A stretch of DNA of 64,000 nucleotides from contig NC_008044.1 in NCBI RefSeq assembly GCF_000014065.1, forward strand, positions 62,001 through 126,000. Reading direction: 5' to 3'. The position numbers and the translations under genes were made by a program. The notes beneath the pieces are model-generated. The model was not told the origin of the DNA. It saw only the letters and a list, made by a program, of their open reading frames with translations, and searched no databases. This DNA comes from Ruegeria sp. TM1040 (GTDB taxonomy: Bacteria > Pseudomonadota > Alphaproteobacteria > Rhodobacterales > Rhodobacteraceae). Below, piece by piece: positions 45,657 through 54,588 of this stretch (the first letter of the stretch is position 1; the number at the start of each line of letters is the position of its first letter).

Positions 45657-47591
45657 ATGGCTACACTCGACCCCCAAATCAGCGAAAAACCACCGATTGA
45701 GGCGCCGGCCAAACCCGCGCGCCCCGTGATCCGGCAACTGGATGACGGCGCCATCAACCGCATTGCGGCTGGTGAGGTGGTCGAGCGTCCGGCCTCGGCC
45801 GTCAAGGAACTTGTGGAGAACGCCATCGACGCCGGTGCGACCCGCATCACGGTAGAGATCGCCGATGGTGGTAAGACGCTGATCCGGGTGATCGACAATG
45901 GCTGCGGGATGACACCAGAGGACCTGCCGTTGGCGCTGTCGCGTCATGCGACTTCCAAGATTGATGGCTCTGATCTGTTGAACATTCACACCTTTGGCTT
46001 TCGGGGCGAGGCGCTGCCGAGCCTTGGCGCGGTGGGGCGGCTGGCGATCACCAGCCGGGCCGAAGGACATGACGCAGCCCAGATCCGCGTGTCAGGCGGC
46101 CATATGGAGCCTGTGAGGCCCGCGGCGCTCCGGCAGGGTAGCATCGTGGAGCTGCGCGATTTGTTTTTTGCAACACCTGCGCGGCTCAAGTTCATGCGCA
46201 CCGACCGGGCGGAAATGCAGGCGATCTCGGACACGGTCAAGCGGCTGGCGATGGCGGAGCCTTCAGTGGGCTTCACCTTGCGCGATGTCTCAGGTGGCGG
46301 AGAGGGCCGCGTGACCTTCCGCGCAGATCCCATGAACGGCGATCTCTTTGATGCGTTGCACGGTCGGCTGGCGCATGTCATCGGGCGTGAGTTCGCCGAG
46401 AACGCCCTGAAAATCGATGCCACGCGCGAGGGTATCCGGCTTTATGGCTATGCGGCCCTGCCGACCTATTCGCGCGGTGCGGCAGTGACGCAGTTCCTGT
46501 TTGTGAATGCGCGTCCGGTAAAGGACAAGATGCTCACAGGGGCGCTGCGGGCGGCCTATATGGATTTCCTCAGCCGGGATCGCCACCCGGCGGCGGCCCT
46601 CTTTATCGACTGTGACCCGACGCTGGTGGACGTGAACGTACATCCGGCAAAATCCGAGGTGCGCTTCCGTGATCCGGGGCTGGCGCGCGGGCTGATCGTC
46701 TCGGCGCTGCGCCACGCGCTCGCCGAGGCCGGCCATCGTGCCTCCAGCACCGTGGCGGGCGCGACCCTGGGGGCGATGCGACCGGAACAGCCGACTGCGA
46801 CAGGGGCGCCGAGGGTGTATCAGATGGACCGGCCGTCCTTGGGCGCACGGCACAGCGCCTATGCGGCGCAGACCCCCGCTCAGCCGCAGGCACCGTCCTA
46901 TGCTGCGCCGCCTCCCTCTGATGCGGTAGGGTTTGCAGAGTTCTCAGGCACTTACAGTGGCCGTCTGGTCGAAGAGACACCTCTTGAGGAGGCTCAGCCC
47001 CCCGCCGAGGATCAGCCCCTTGGCGCGGCACGCGGGCAGGTGCATGAGAATTATATCATCGCCCAGACCCGCGACGGGATGGTGATCGTCGATCAGCACG
47101 CCGCCCATGAACGGCTCGTTTATGAGCGGCTCAAACGTCAGTTGGCCGAAAATGGCGTCGCGACCCAAGGTCTGCTGATCCCAGAAATCATCGAACTCTC
47201 GGATGGGGATTGTGCGCGCCTGCTGGAAGTTGCCGAGGATCTTGCCAGGTTGGGACTGGGCATTGAGGCCTTTGGCGGCAGCGCCGTGGCTGTGCGAGAA
47301 ACGCCCGCCATTCTGGGCGAGGTCAATGCCGAGGCTATGATCCGCGACATTCTGGATGAGCTGGCGGATCAGGGTGAGAGCCAGCTGGTGCAGGCGCGCC
47401 TTGAGGCAATCCTGTCGCGGGTGGCCTGTCATGGCTCGATCCGTTCCGGACGGCGCATGCGCGGCGAGGAAATGAACGCGCTCCTGCGGGAAATGGAACA
47501 GACGCCCCATTCCGGCCAGTGCAATCACGGCAGACCCACCTATGTGGAGCTCAAACTCGCGGATATCGAGCGCCTCTTTGGGCGCAGCTAA
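45657..47591 (+). CDS. mutL: DNA mismatch repair protein MutL (endonuclease type)
   Basis: A 644-residue GHKL ATPase that couples MutS mismatch recognition to strand removal. The N-terminal ATPase shows NRIAAGEVVERPASAVKELV, DNGCGM, TFGFRGEALPS and the GSIVELRDLFF region. The C-terminal endonuclease motif DQHAAHERLVYE (479-490) fits DQHA(x)2E(x)4E, and CNHGRPT matches the metal-site CPHGRP. So this MutL can nick DNA itself, as expected where MutH is absent. The central linker is Pro/Ala-rich. The start at 45657 is chosen from the domain position; an earlier in-frame start is possible. Confidence 0.96.
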   Translation: MATLDPQISEKPPIEAPAKPARPVIRQLDDGAINRIAAGEVVERPASAVKELVENAIDAGATRITVEIADGGKTLIRVIDNGCGMTPEDLPLALSRHATSKIDGSDLLNIHTFGFRGEALPSLGAVGRLAITSRAEGHDAAQIRVSGGHMEPVRPAALRQGSIVELRDLFFATPARLKFMRTDRAEMQAISDTVKRLAMAEPSVGFTLRDVSGGGEGRVTFRADPMNGDLFDALHGRLAHVIGREFAENALKIDATREGIRLYGYAALPTYSRGAAVTQFLFVNARPVKDKMLTGALRAAYMDFLSRDRHPAAALFIDCDPTLVDVNVHPAKSEVRFRDPGLARGLIVSALRHALAEAGHRASSTVAGATLGAMRPEQPTATGAPRVYQMDRPSLGARHSAYAAQTPAQPQAPSYAAPPPSDAVGFAEFSGTYSGRLVEETPLEEAQPPAEDQPLGAARGQVHENYIIAQTRDGMVIVDQHAAHERLVYERLKRQLAENGVATQGLLIPEIIELSDGDCARLLEVAEDLARLGLGIEAFGGSAVAVRETPAILGEVNAEAMIRDILDELADQGESQLVQARLEAILSRVACHGSIRSGRRMRGEEMNALLREMEQTPHSGQCNHGRPTYVELKLADIERLFGRS

Positions 47592-47601
47592 GGAAGATCT
47601 G

Positions 47602-48837
47602 ATGGACGGCATGGAGATTGCCATCGCCAATATGAGCGCCGCAGGACCCGTCCTTTGGGCCGCCGGCGCAGGCATGCTTTTGGTGCTTGTGTTGCTGTTT
47701 CAATCGTGGCGCACGTCGGCGCGCACCGCCCGCGCACTGGAGCCCCTGAGCCAGCAGATGCACACGCTCGGGCATGTGGCGCAGCAGCTCTCTGCCGGGC
47801 AGGACGCCTTGCGCGGCAACTTGCAGACAGTGTCGGACACTCAGGCGCATGCGCAGATGCAGATCCTTCAGACCATGGAAGCGCGCCTTGGAGATGTGCA
47901 ACAGCGGATGAACGACCGGCTGGCAGAAAACGCGATGAAACAGGCGCGCGCAATGTCCGAGATGCAGGAGCGCATGGCCGAGAGCCTGCACGGGAATGCC
48001 AAACGCACTGCTACCTCGCTCACCCAGTTGCAAGAACGGCTTGCGGTGATCGACAAGGCGCAGGACAATATCACGAAGCTCTCGGGCGATGTGCTTTCGC
48101 TGCAGGATATCCTGTCAAACAAGCAGACGCGGGGCGCCTTTGGTGAGATCCAGTTGAATGACATTGTCTCAAAGGCGCTGCCGAGCGATTCCTATGCATT
48201 CCAACACACGCTCTCCAATGGCAAACGCGCGGACTGCCTGATCCACTTGCCCAACCCGCCCGGGCCCATCGTGATCGACAGCAAGTTCCCGCTCGAGCCC
48301 TATGAAGCGCTGCGCGGCGCTGAAACCCAGGAGGCGCGCGCCCAAGCGGCCCGGCTCCTTAAGGGCGCGCTGCGCAAACATATCCGAGACATCGCAGAGA
48401 AATATATCCTCGAAGGGGAAACCGCCGACGGGGCGCTGATGTTTCTGCCTTCGGAGGCGGTCTATGCAGAGCTACACGCGAATTTCTCGGATGTGGTGCG
48501 CGAAGGGTTCTCGCTCAAGGTCTGGATCGTCTCGCCCACCACATGCATGGCGACGCTGAACACGATGCGGGCGATCCTGAAAGATGCCCGCATGCGCGAA
48601 CAGGCGGGCGCCATTCGCCAGGAACTGGGTCTGCTGCACAAGGATGTTGAACGTCTCGGCGACCGGGTGGGCAATCTCGATCGGCATTTCGCGCAAGCCC
48701 AACGGGATATTTCCGATATCAAGATCAGCGCCGACAAGGCTGGGCGACGCGCCCAGCGGCTAGATAATTTTGACTTTGAGGACCTTAACCCAGAGAGCGT
48801 ATCGCGGGTTGTTGCCCTGGAGCACCCGGGCGAATGA
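47602..48837 (+). CDS. rmuC: DNA recombination protein RmuC
   Basis: A 411-residue protein that limits DNA inversions at repeats in E. coli. Residues about 14-32 form one N-terminal membrane helix. A long coiled coil runs to about 170, followed by the RmuC nuclease-like domain with SNKQTRGAFGEIQLNDIV, IVIDSKFPLEPYEAL and VWIVSPTTCMATLNTMR. The start at 47602 follows aaggaagatc and lies 10 bp after mutL. Its stop overlaps the next start as ATGA. Confidence 0.92.
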   Translation: MDGMEIAIANMSAAGPVLWAAGAGMLLVLVLLFQSWRTSARTARALEPLSQQMHTLGHVAQQLSAGQDALRGNLQTVSDTQAHAQMQILQTMEARLGDVQQRMNDRLAENAMKQARAMSEMQERMAESLHGNAKRTATSLTQLQERLAVIDKAQDNITKLSGDVLSLQDILSNKQTRGAFGEIQLNDIVSKALPSDSYAFQHTLSNGKRADCLIHLPNPPGPIVIDSKFPLEPYEALRGAETQEARAQAARLLKGALRKHIRDIAEKYILEGETADGALMFLPSEAVYAELHANFSDVVREGFSLKVWIVSPTTCMATLNTMRAILKDARMREQAGAIRQELGLLHKDVERLGDRVGNLDRHFAQAQRDISDIKISADKAGRRAQRLDNFDFEDLNPESVSRVVALEHPGE

Positions 48838-50147
48838 GACCTCTGCGCCACCGTCGCACCGCACCGGATGCGGCACTCTTGCGCGAAGCGGAGCTGCGGG
48901 CGGAGAAGGTTGTCTCGATCCTGCGGATTTTCGTCGCGCTTGGGCTCATGGTGGTCTTCTTCCTCGCGGTGGGCGAACCACCCGAGGAGATTGCTGATTT
49001 TCTGCGGGAACAGTGGATTTTCGCCGTCCTGTCGATGCTGTCCTACCTGCTCCTTGGGGTGTTCAGCCTGTGGCTTGCGCGCAGTGGGCGGTTTCGGCGC
49101 TGGATGATCTGGCCGGTGGTGACGCTGGATTGTCTGTTTATGCTGGTGAATGCCTGGGTGGGGCTTGAGAATATCTCCATGCCCGGAGCCCTAACATTCC
49201 TGTTGCCGCCGACCTGGCTGGTTCCCGTGGTGATGGCCTTCGCCGTTTTGCGGTTCAATCCTTATCTGCAGGCCTATTGTGTGGTGCTGATCGTTGCGGG
49301 TCTCGGGTATCTGAGTTTTGTGAGCGATGTGACGGTGTCACCCGACGCGATCAATCGCATCAAACATCTTGTGTCCGTGCCACCCAACATCGTGCGTCTG
49401 ACCATGATCCTGCTTGCAGGCGTGGTTCTGGTGGTCGCGGCGGCGGCGCTTCGGGATCTTCTGCATCGAACCTTGATCGAGACGGAGAAGCGCCTGCTGC
49501 TGACCCGCTATCTGCCCGCTCGGTTGGCGGACCGTATTCAGGGCGAAACCCTTGCAGATGTGCGGCAGGAACAGCGGCAGGATATGGCTGTTATGTTTGT
49601 CGATATTCGCGGCTTTACCTCCTGGGCGGAGGGGCGCGATCCGGCCGAGGTTGGCGCCTTTGTCACCGAATATCGCATTCGGGTTCAGAAGGCGGCCCGC
49701 GAAACCGGCGGCATGGTCGATAAGTTTATCGGCGATGGCGCGATGCTGTTGTTTGATGGCGAGGCCGCTCCCCAACGGGCGCTTGAGTGCGCACAAAGGC
49801 TCTCGGAAGAAGTGCAGGATTGGTCTGAAACCCGGCTGAAGGCAGGGCGCAGCGCCGTGAGCGTGGGCATCGGGCTTCATTGGGGCGAGGTTTTCTCCGG
49901 TGTGGTCGGAGATGAAGACCGTCTGGAGTATACGGCCCTTGGTGATACCGTGAATATTGCCGCACGGCTTGAGCAAATGACCAAGGCCTGCGCGATGGAG
50001 ATTATTGTCTCGGACGCAGTGCTTGCGGCGGCGGGGGAGCCCGCGCGCGAAGGTTGGATTGCGCTGGAGCCGGCACCATTGCGCGGGCGCAACCAGCCGC
50101 TCGCCCTCTTTGGACAGAAGGAACGCCCGCGCAGGGAGGCGTGCTGA
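48834..50147 (+). CDS. Membrane-bound class III adenylate/guanylate cyclase
   Basis: A 437-residue protein with six N-terminal hydrophobic segments (about 18-195), then a cyclase homology domain (about 245-400). Metal aspartates are Asp257 in FVDIRGFTSW and Asp301 in FIGDGAML, 44 residues apart as in class III. YTALGDTVNIAARLEQMTKA carries the transition-state Arg. These features argue for an active enzyme making cAMP (or cGMP). The signal sensed by the membrane part is unknown. The ATG overlaps the rmuC stop, an unusual pairing of second-messenger synthesis with DNA maintenance. Confidence 0.9.
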   Translation: MRPLRHRRTAPDAALLREAELRAEKVVSILRIFVALGLMVVFFLAVGEPPEEIADFLREQWIFAVLSMLSYLLLGVFSLWLARSGRFRRWMIWPVVTLDCLFMLVNAWVGLENISMPGALTFLLPPTWLVPVVMAFAVLRFNPYLQAYCVVLIVAGLGYLSFVSDVTVSPDAINRIKHLVSVPPNIVRLTMILLAGVVLVVAAAALRDLLHRTLIETEKRLLLTRYLPARLADRIQGETLADVRQEQRQDMAVMFVDIRGFTSWAEGRDPAEVGAFVTEYRIRVQKAARETGGMVDKFIGDGAMLLFDGEAAPQRALECAQRLSEEVQDWSETRLKAGRSAVSVGIGLHWGEVFSGVVGDEDRLEYTALGDTVNIAARLEQMTKACAMEIIVSDAVLAAAGEPAREGWIALEPAPLRGRNQPLALFGQKERPRREAC

Positions 50148-50225
50148 TTTGCTGTAGATCAAGGTCATCTGGCCTTCGGGCTGTCACTGTAAGCGGAGCA
50201 ACAGCTTTGCAGGAGGACGCGCAAG

Positions 50226-50549
50226 ATGACGGAGATTGCAAGCAACAAGGCAGAACAGGTGGCGTTGATGGCACGCGAGATCGAGCGGGCTGAGCCCGAG
50301 CTGCGCGCCTTCATTGCGGATATGAACGAAGATGAACAGGCCGAGCTGGTGGCCTTGGTCTGGACCGGGCGCGGTGTGTTTGAGGCCGAGGAATTCGAGC
50401 AGGCTGTTGAGACTGCCCGTCGTGAAAAGACGACTCCCACCGAGGATTACCTCCTGGCGACGCCGAACCTGGCTTATGACATCGAGGCGGGGCTTGAGGC
50501 GCTCGGTATTGATGTCACAGCGGCGGCTGAGGATGTGATGGGCCGCTAA
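50226..50549 (+). CDS. DUF3775-family protein
   Basis: A 107-residue acidic, helical protein with the DUF3775 pattern: PELRAFIADMNEDEQAELVALVWTGRG-like core (key part MNEDEQAELVALVW) and TPTEDYLLATPNLAYDIEAG. No function is known to me. A gcaggaggacgc ribosome site supports the start. It follows the cyclase gene after 78 bp and may be its own unit. A shared terminator lies between it and the convergent Lys9-like gene. Confidence 0.8.
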   Translation: MTEIASNKAEQVALMAREIERAEPELRAFIADMNEDEQAELVALVWTGRGVFEAEEFEQAVETARREKTTPTEDYLLATPNLAYDIEAGLEALGIDVTAAAEDVMGR

Positions 50550-50566
50550 CGAATTGCGGTTGCATA

Positions 50567-50599
50567 CAAAAAGCCCCGCCAGCGGGTGCTGGCGAGGCT
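50567..50599 (-). terminator. Terminator between the DUF3775 and Lys9-like genes
   Basis: AGCCCCGCCAGC faces GCTGGCGAGGCT, a 10-pair stem with a two-base internal mismatch and a GGGT loop. On the minus strand it is followed by TTTTT (plus-strand A run 50568-50572), so it mainly terminates the minus-strand saccharopine-type operon. Confidence 0.75.
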
Positions 50600-50631
50600 A
50601 TTGATAGTGTTTGCGCAGTAGGGGCGCGGCT

Positions 50632-51774
50632 TCAGGAGCGGTGGGACACCACCTGAAGGTGCTGCGCCAGTGCGCCGATGCGCCCCATCCAGCTGTCCAC
50701 CAGCGCCGGATCGCTGGGCGCGGCGCTGACGCCGGGTGCGATCTTGCCGTTCATCGCGGCCTCAATGGCGTAGGACACCGGATAGGACACCAGACGCGCC
50801 ATGGCGCTTCCGCGCTCGTCGCCCCATGCGTCCATCACATAGGTCTTGTGCCACTTGGTCTGGCCGTCTTTTTCCGCCTTGAGGTCCACACAGAGCACCA
50901 CGCGATCCGGCTCGCCTTCGTCATAGGCGTTTTCGTCCCAGAACTGATCGGACATTTCCTTGAGGCGAGCATCGCCTTCGGGGCCTTCAAGCGTTTCGAC
51001 TTCTTTGAAGACATCCGCCCAGGCCTCGGTCCAGCCATTCAGACGTAGGGTGCCGCGCACGAAGGTTTTGACCTTCCAGTCCTTGTCGAAGTGATACTGC
51101 TCCATGAACGGCAGACTGTCGCGGTTGGGATAAACCTCAAAGGTTTCGGGCGTCGCAAGCGGCGCGTCATAGCTCGAGATCGCATCCCAGGGGCGCGCCA
51201 CGTCCAGAACCTCAAAATCGCGGATCGAGCGCGAGGGCGAGCGCAGGGCCTTCAGCACGCCGAGGGGCGACCAGCTGAACTTGTAGCGAAATGGGTTCGG
51301 GATCTTTGGGATGCCGCCGCAATAGGACAGAAAGCTGATCTCATTGTCCGCGTCGAAGGCCGGAGATTCCGCGTATTCAGCCACGAGGGCATGGGCCATC
51401 AGGTGATCGATGCCCGGATCAAGCCCGACCTCATTGACCAGCGCGACTCCGGCGTCTTTGGCCTTTTGGTCGAGGGCGCGCATCTCCGGCGAGATGTAGG
51501 AGGAGGACACAAAATGCGCCCCCTTGGAAATTGCGAGCTCGGCGAGTTCCACATGCCAGTCGCCGGGCAGCATGGAGACCACGACGTCCGCCGGGCTCAG
51601 AAGCTCCGAGAGGCGTGCAATGGAGAATTTGTGGATGTTGGTGGTCAGATCCCCAACAGCCTCGGCGGCTTTTTCGGGTGTGCGGTTCCAGACGGCGACG
51701 TCGTGACCCGCTTCGAGCAGGCGACGCAGGCCGGGAATGGCGGAGAGGCCGGTGCCGCACCAGTGAATAGTCAT
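50632..51774 (-). CDS. Saccharopine dehydrogenase (Lys9 / glutamate-forming type)
   Basis: A 380-residue enzyme of the Lys9/saccharopine reductase family. The NAD(P) loop is HWCGTGLSAIPGLRRLL, and the catalytic domain has NEVGLDPGIDHLMAH, a hallmark of the group, plus SYCGGIPKIPNPFRYKFSWSP. With the Lys1-type gene 29 bp upstream it could turn saccharopine into glutamate and 2-aminoadipate semialdehyde. Separate LKR and SDH genes for lysine breakdown have been reported in Ruegeria (Silicibacter) pomeroyi. The direction (breakdown) is inferred, since dap genes serve synthesis here. Confidence 0.85.
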   Translation of the reverse strand: MTIHWCGTGLSAIPGLRRLLEAGHDVAVWNRTPEKAAEAVGDLTTNIHKFSIARLSELLSPADVVVSMLPGDWHVELAELAISKGAHFVSSSYISPEMRALDQKAKDAGVALVNEVGLDPGIDHLMAHALVAEYAESPAFDADNEISFLSYCGGIPKIPNPFRYKFSWSPLGVLKALRSPSRSIRDFEVLDVARPWDAISSYDAPLATPETFEVYPNRDSLPFMEQYHFDKDWKVKTFVRGTLRLNGWTEAWADVFKEVETLEGPEGDARLKEMSDQFWDENAYDEGEPDRVVLCVDLKAEKDGQTKWHKTYVMDAWGDERGSAMARLVSYPVSYAIEAAMNGKIAPGVSAAPSDPALVDSWMGRIGALAQHLQVVSHRS

Positions 51775-51803
51775 AGTTGTTCTCCTTGATCTGGGCAGGC
51801 TTT

Positions 51804-52856
51804 TCAGCCCGCCACATGTTCGTCAAAGACCGCCTTGGCCCGGCCCCAGACGCCCGCATCCAGATCGGACAGGGTCAGAAGGCTTGCCAGAAGCTGATCC
51901 GCGTAATCCTCGGAGCTTTCGGCAGGAAGCATCGAGGGGAGGTTGTCGATCGCCATTACGTCCAGGACTGGATCATTGGCAACACGTACAACCGGCGCAT
52001 CCCATGTGGTTGCGCGGGAATAGACGGGGACGGGATTGTAATCGCTGTCCGGATCACAGGCTACATCCCCGATTGCGGTAAGGTTGCGCGCGGCCGTGAG
52101 CGCCTCTTTGGGCACAAAAACGGGCGTACCGGGGCGGGCAAAGATGCAGTTCAGGAACAGATCATGGTCGAGGATTTCCGGGAACGGTCCGCCGCTCGCG
52201 GTCTCGTTCATATCCCATTTGGTGACGGCAACACCCATCGCCTCGCAGAGATCCGCAGCGCCAGTGCCCACCCGACCCAGAGCGCCGATGACAATGGCCT
52301 TGGGACGGTCTGCACCGGTGGCGTCCAACTCGCGGCCGAGATCGGCCAGAAGCGCGTCCTTGTTCTTGTAGACCCCAACCGGCCCGCAGGTTTCGCCGCG
52401 CTGCTGTGCGGCCCAGGCCTTGAGCGTGACAGCAGCACCTGCATACCCGGCCCAATAGCCAAAGGCGGCGACCCTGCGGCCGGACGGATCCACCAGATAC
52501 TCCAGATCATAAAGCGTCCCGCCGCCCTCGCGGAACCGGCGCAGCAGTTCCTTGCCGGAGTGCTGGCCTTTGAAAGCGTGACCAAACATGATGTGGCGAT
52601 GGGGCAGTGGGGTGCCGTCGTCGGGCAGCTCCTTGAGGCCAAAGATGATGGCGTCACGCGGCGCATCGGGCCAGGCGTTTTCTGGCGCAATTTCGCAGCC
52701 TGCATCGATGTAGCCCTGAAGCGGGATGGCGCGGCTGCTGCTTTCTTCGACGGTAACGCGAATACCCGCTTCCAGAAGCGCCTTGGCCCCTGCAGGCGTC
52801 AGCCCCACGCGATCCTCGTTCAGGCGCTGTTCGGCCCGGACCCAGAGATGTGTCAT
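51804..52856 (-). CDS. Saccharopine dehydrogenase (Lys1 / lysine-forming type)
   Basis: A 350-residue Lys1-family oxidoreductase (alanine dehydrogenase-like fold). It opens with LWVRAEQRLNEDRVGLTPAG, then AIIFGLKELPDDGTPLPHRH, MFGHAFKGQ and the NAD-binding AIVIGALGRVGTGA. It would join lysine and 2-oxoglutarate to saccharopine (lysine-ketoglutarate reductase direction) or the reverse. It precedes the Lys9-type gene and follows a GST gene (11-bp gap), in one minus-strand run. An older in-frame start is not apparent. Confidence 0.87.
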   Translation of the reverse strand: MTHLWVRAEQRLNEDRVGLTPAGAKALLEAGIRVTVEESSSRAIPLQGYIDAGCEIAPENAWPDAPRDAIIFGLKELPDDGTPLPHRHIMFGHAFKGQHSGKELLRRFREGGGTLYDLEYLVDPSGRRVAAFGYWAGYAGAAVTLKAWAAQQRGETCGPVGVYKNKDALLADLGRELDATGADRPKAIVIGALGRVGTGAADLCEAMGVAVTKWDMNETASGGPFPEILDHDLFLNCIFARPGTPVFVPKEALTAARNLTAIGDVACDPDSDYNPVPVYSRATTWDAPVVRVANDPVLDVMAIDNLPSMLPAESSEDYADQLLASLLTLSDLDAGVWGRAKAVFDEHVAG

Positions 52857-52867
52857 AGTCTTGTTCC

Positions 52868-53482
52868 TTAAAGCATATCTTTGGCGCGCACAGTCTTGAC
52901 GCTGTCGCGCGCGTCCATCGCCTCGATGAAGGCTCTGAGTTTTGGAAAACCTGCCAGCTTCACGCCGTCACCCTCGAGCCAGGTGCAGACCACATAGAGG
53001 TAGAAATCTGCTAGGCAGGGGGTGTCGCCGAGCACAAAAGGCCCGCGCAGCCCGTGGTTGCAGATGTACTCGCAAGAGGCGGCCATGGTCTCGGGCACCT
53101 TGCGTGCCATGTCCTTGAAGGAGGCGGGGTTGGAGGCCCAGCGGCTGCCCCGCATCTTGTGGGCGTGGTTCACATGCATGGTGGAGGCGAGGTAGAACAT
53201 CACCTCGCGCATGCGCGCCTGAAGGACCGGATCCGACGGTCGCAGATCGGCGTCGGGTGCGAGGTCCGCGATAAATTCCAGGAGCGCACCGGTCTCGGTC
53301 AGGATGCCGCCCTCAACCGCCAGTGCGGGCACCCGGCCCTTGGGGTTGATCTGATGATAGGCGCGCGTGGTCTGCTGTTTCTCGGCAAAGTCGATCTTGA
53401 CCGCCTCATAGGCGAGACCCGCCTCCTCGAGCGCGATGGCGACGGCGACTGAAATGGTGTTCGGGGCATAATAGAGTTGCAT
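52868..53482 (-). CDS. Glutathione S-transferase family protein
   Basis: A 204-residue GST. The thioredoxin-like domain begins MQLYYAPNTISVAVAIALEE and has NPKGRVPALAVEGGILTET with the cis-Pro; the helical domain ends with LADFYLYVVCTWLEGDG. It resembles the beta/GstA-like group. The start at 53482 is set by the domain; a 62-codon extension upstream has no GST features. It lies between the histidine phosphatase gene (20 bp) and the Lys1-type gene (11 bp), so all four genes are probably one operon. Confidence 0.88.
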   Translation of the reverse strand: MQLYYAPNTISVAVAIALEEAGLAYEAVKIDFAEKQQTTRAYHQINPKGRVPALAVEGGILTETGALLEFIADLAPDADLRPSDPVLQARMREVMFYLASTMHVNHAHKMRGSRWASNPASFKDMARKVPETMAASCEYICNHGLRGPFVLGDTPCLADFYLYVVCTWLEGDGVKLAGFPKLRAFIEAMDARDSVKTVRAKDML

Positions 53483-53502
53483 GTCGGACTCCTGGGCGGA
53501 TC

Positions 53503-54159
53503 TCAGAGATGGGTGCGCGCATACTGGCGATCGGGGGCTTGGAGATGCGGGACACCGTTGAACAGCACTGGCGCATAGGTGCCGCCGATGTTGTGCAGAC
53601 GGTGCAGCGAGGTGTTCATGATCGCAAGCGCGATGCGTGCTGTGGCGGCAGTATCCAATCCAAGGCACTGACGCATCACCATGGAAATCAACCCGCCGGA
53701 GGTGACCACCAGAGCAGGGCCTTCGCCTTCTGAGATCTCTGCCAAGGCGGCTTTGGTGCGGGTTTCAAAGTCGCGCCAGCTTTCGGGAGGGGTATCGATA
53801 CAGTCTGCTTCCCACGCGGCAAAAACCTTTGGCAGATGGGCGACAAAGCCCTCACGCTCCTTGGGAATGGCCAGCCCGTGCTGAGCTTCCATCGCCTGTG
53901 CAAGCGTAAAGTATTCCATTTCGTTGAGGCGGGGATCACGGATGATATCACCTGCGTCGAACCCCATGGCGCGGGCGGTTTCCTCGTGCCGGGTCAGGGT
54001 ACCACAATAGACGCGTGCGTAATGGTCTTTGCAGTCGCGCAGATGGTCGCCGAGCCATTGCGCTTGCTGATGGCCAAGGGGGCTCAGCTTGTCGTAGCTG
54101 GCTTCATCCCGTGCCGCGGTATTGGCCTGGCCGTGACGGACCAGTGTGATTTCTGACAT
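53503..54159 (-). CDS. Histidine phosphatase family protein
   Basis: A 218-residue phosphoglycerate-mutase-like phosphatase. The phospho-acceptor His9 lies in LVRHGQANT, with Arg8 beside it; VTSGGLISMVMRQ replaces the usual second-His motif (normally SHG), leaving the second catalytic His uncertain. EMEYFTLAQAM may include the acid Glu. Broad substrates are possible. It is the first gene of the run leading into the GST and saccharopine genes. The atypical SGG in place of SHG is worth noting. Confidence 0.84.
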   Translation of the reverse strand: MSEITLVRHGQANTAARDEASYDKLSPLGHQQAQWLGDHLRDCKDHYARVYCGTLTRHEETARAMGFDAGDIIRDPRLNEMEYFTLAQAMEAQHGLAIPKEREGFVAHLPKVFAAWEADCIDTPPESWRDFETRTKAALAEISEGEGPALVVTSGGLISMVMRQCLGLDTAATARIALAIMNTSLHRLHNIGGTYAPVLFNGVPHLQAPDRQYARTHL

Positions 54160-54272
54160 GCGCGCCTCTTTGATCCCGTTGCAGAAGTACTAGGGGAGGG
54201 GCGTCCGGGTTGAAAGGGCCAAACTGCGGATGTTTGTTCCAAGGCGGGTCTGGCGCAGTTATCCTGTGCAGC

Positions 54273-54500
54273 TCAGGCGCGGTCGTAGCCACGTTTCAGC
54301 ATCCGGTGACGGTGCCGATCCGCTGCGACAGAGGCGTCGCGCAGGTTGCCGAAGATATGGATTGTCGAGCACCCTTTCCCGCCTTTGACCCCCCACTCAC
54401 GCAGGAGGGACACCTCATCAAAAAGGTTCATCGCCAACTCGATCCGGTAAAACCGGGCGGGGCGGCTTTCAGAGTGATTATAGAGCAGACAGGTCGCCAT
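54273..54500 (-). CDS. Stand-alone WGR-domain protein
   Basis: A 75-residue protein made of a single WGR domain, the nucleic-acid-binding module best known from PARP-1 and from MolR. The match: RFYRIELAMNLFDEVSLLREWGVKGGKG (core RFYRIELAMNLF then LLREWGVKGGKG), ending MLKRGYDRA. The family's Trp-Gly-Arg reads WGV here, so Arg is replaced by Val. The gene is alone between the histidine phosphatase and response-regulator genes. A weak ribosome site is the only start support. Small single-WGR proteins occur in alphaproteobacteria; function unknown. Confidence 0.78.
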   Translation of the reverse strand: MATCLLYNHSESRPARFYRIELAMNLFDEVSLLREWGVKGGKGCSTIHIFGNLRDASVAADRHRHRMLKRGYDRA

Positions 54501-54588
54501 CCGGTTTTTCTACGCCAGCCGAATCACCGCTGCAAGAGCCCAAAACGCGCCTGTTGTCCGCCGAGGGTTTGGTCTCGTGCAGCAGAGT

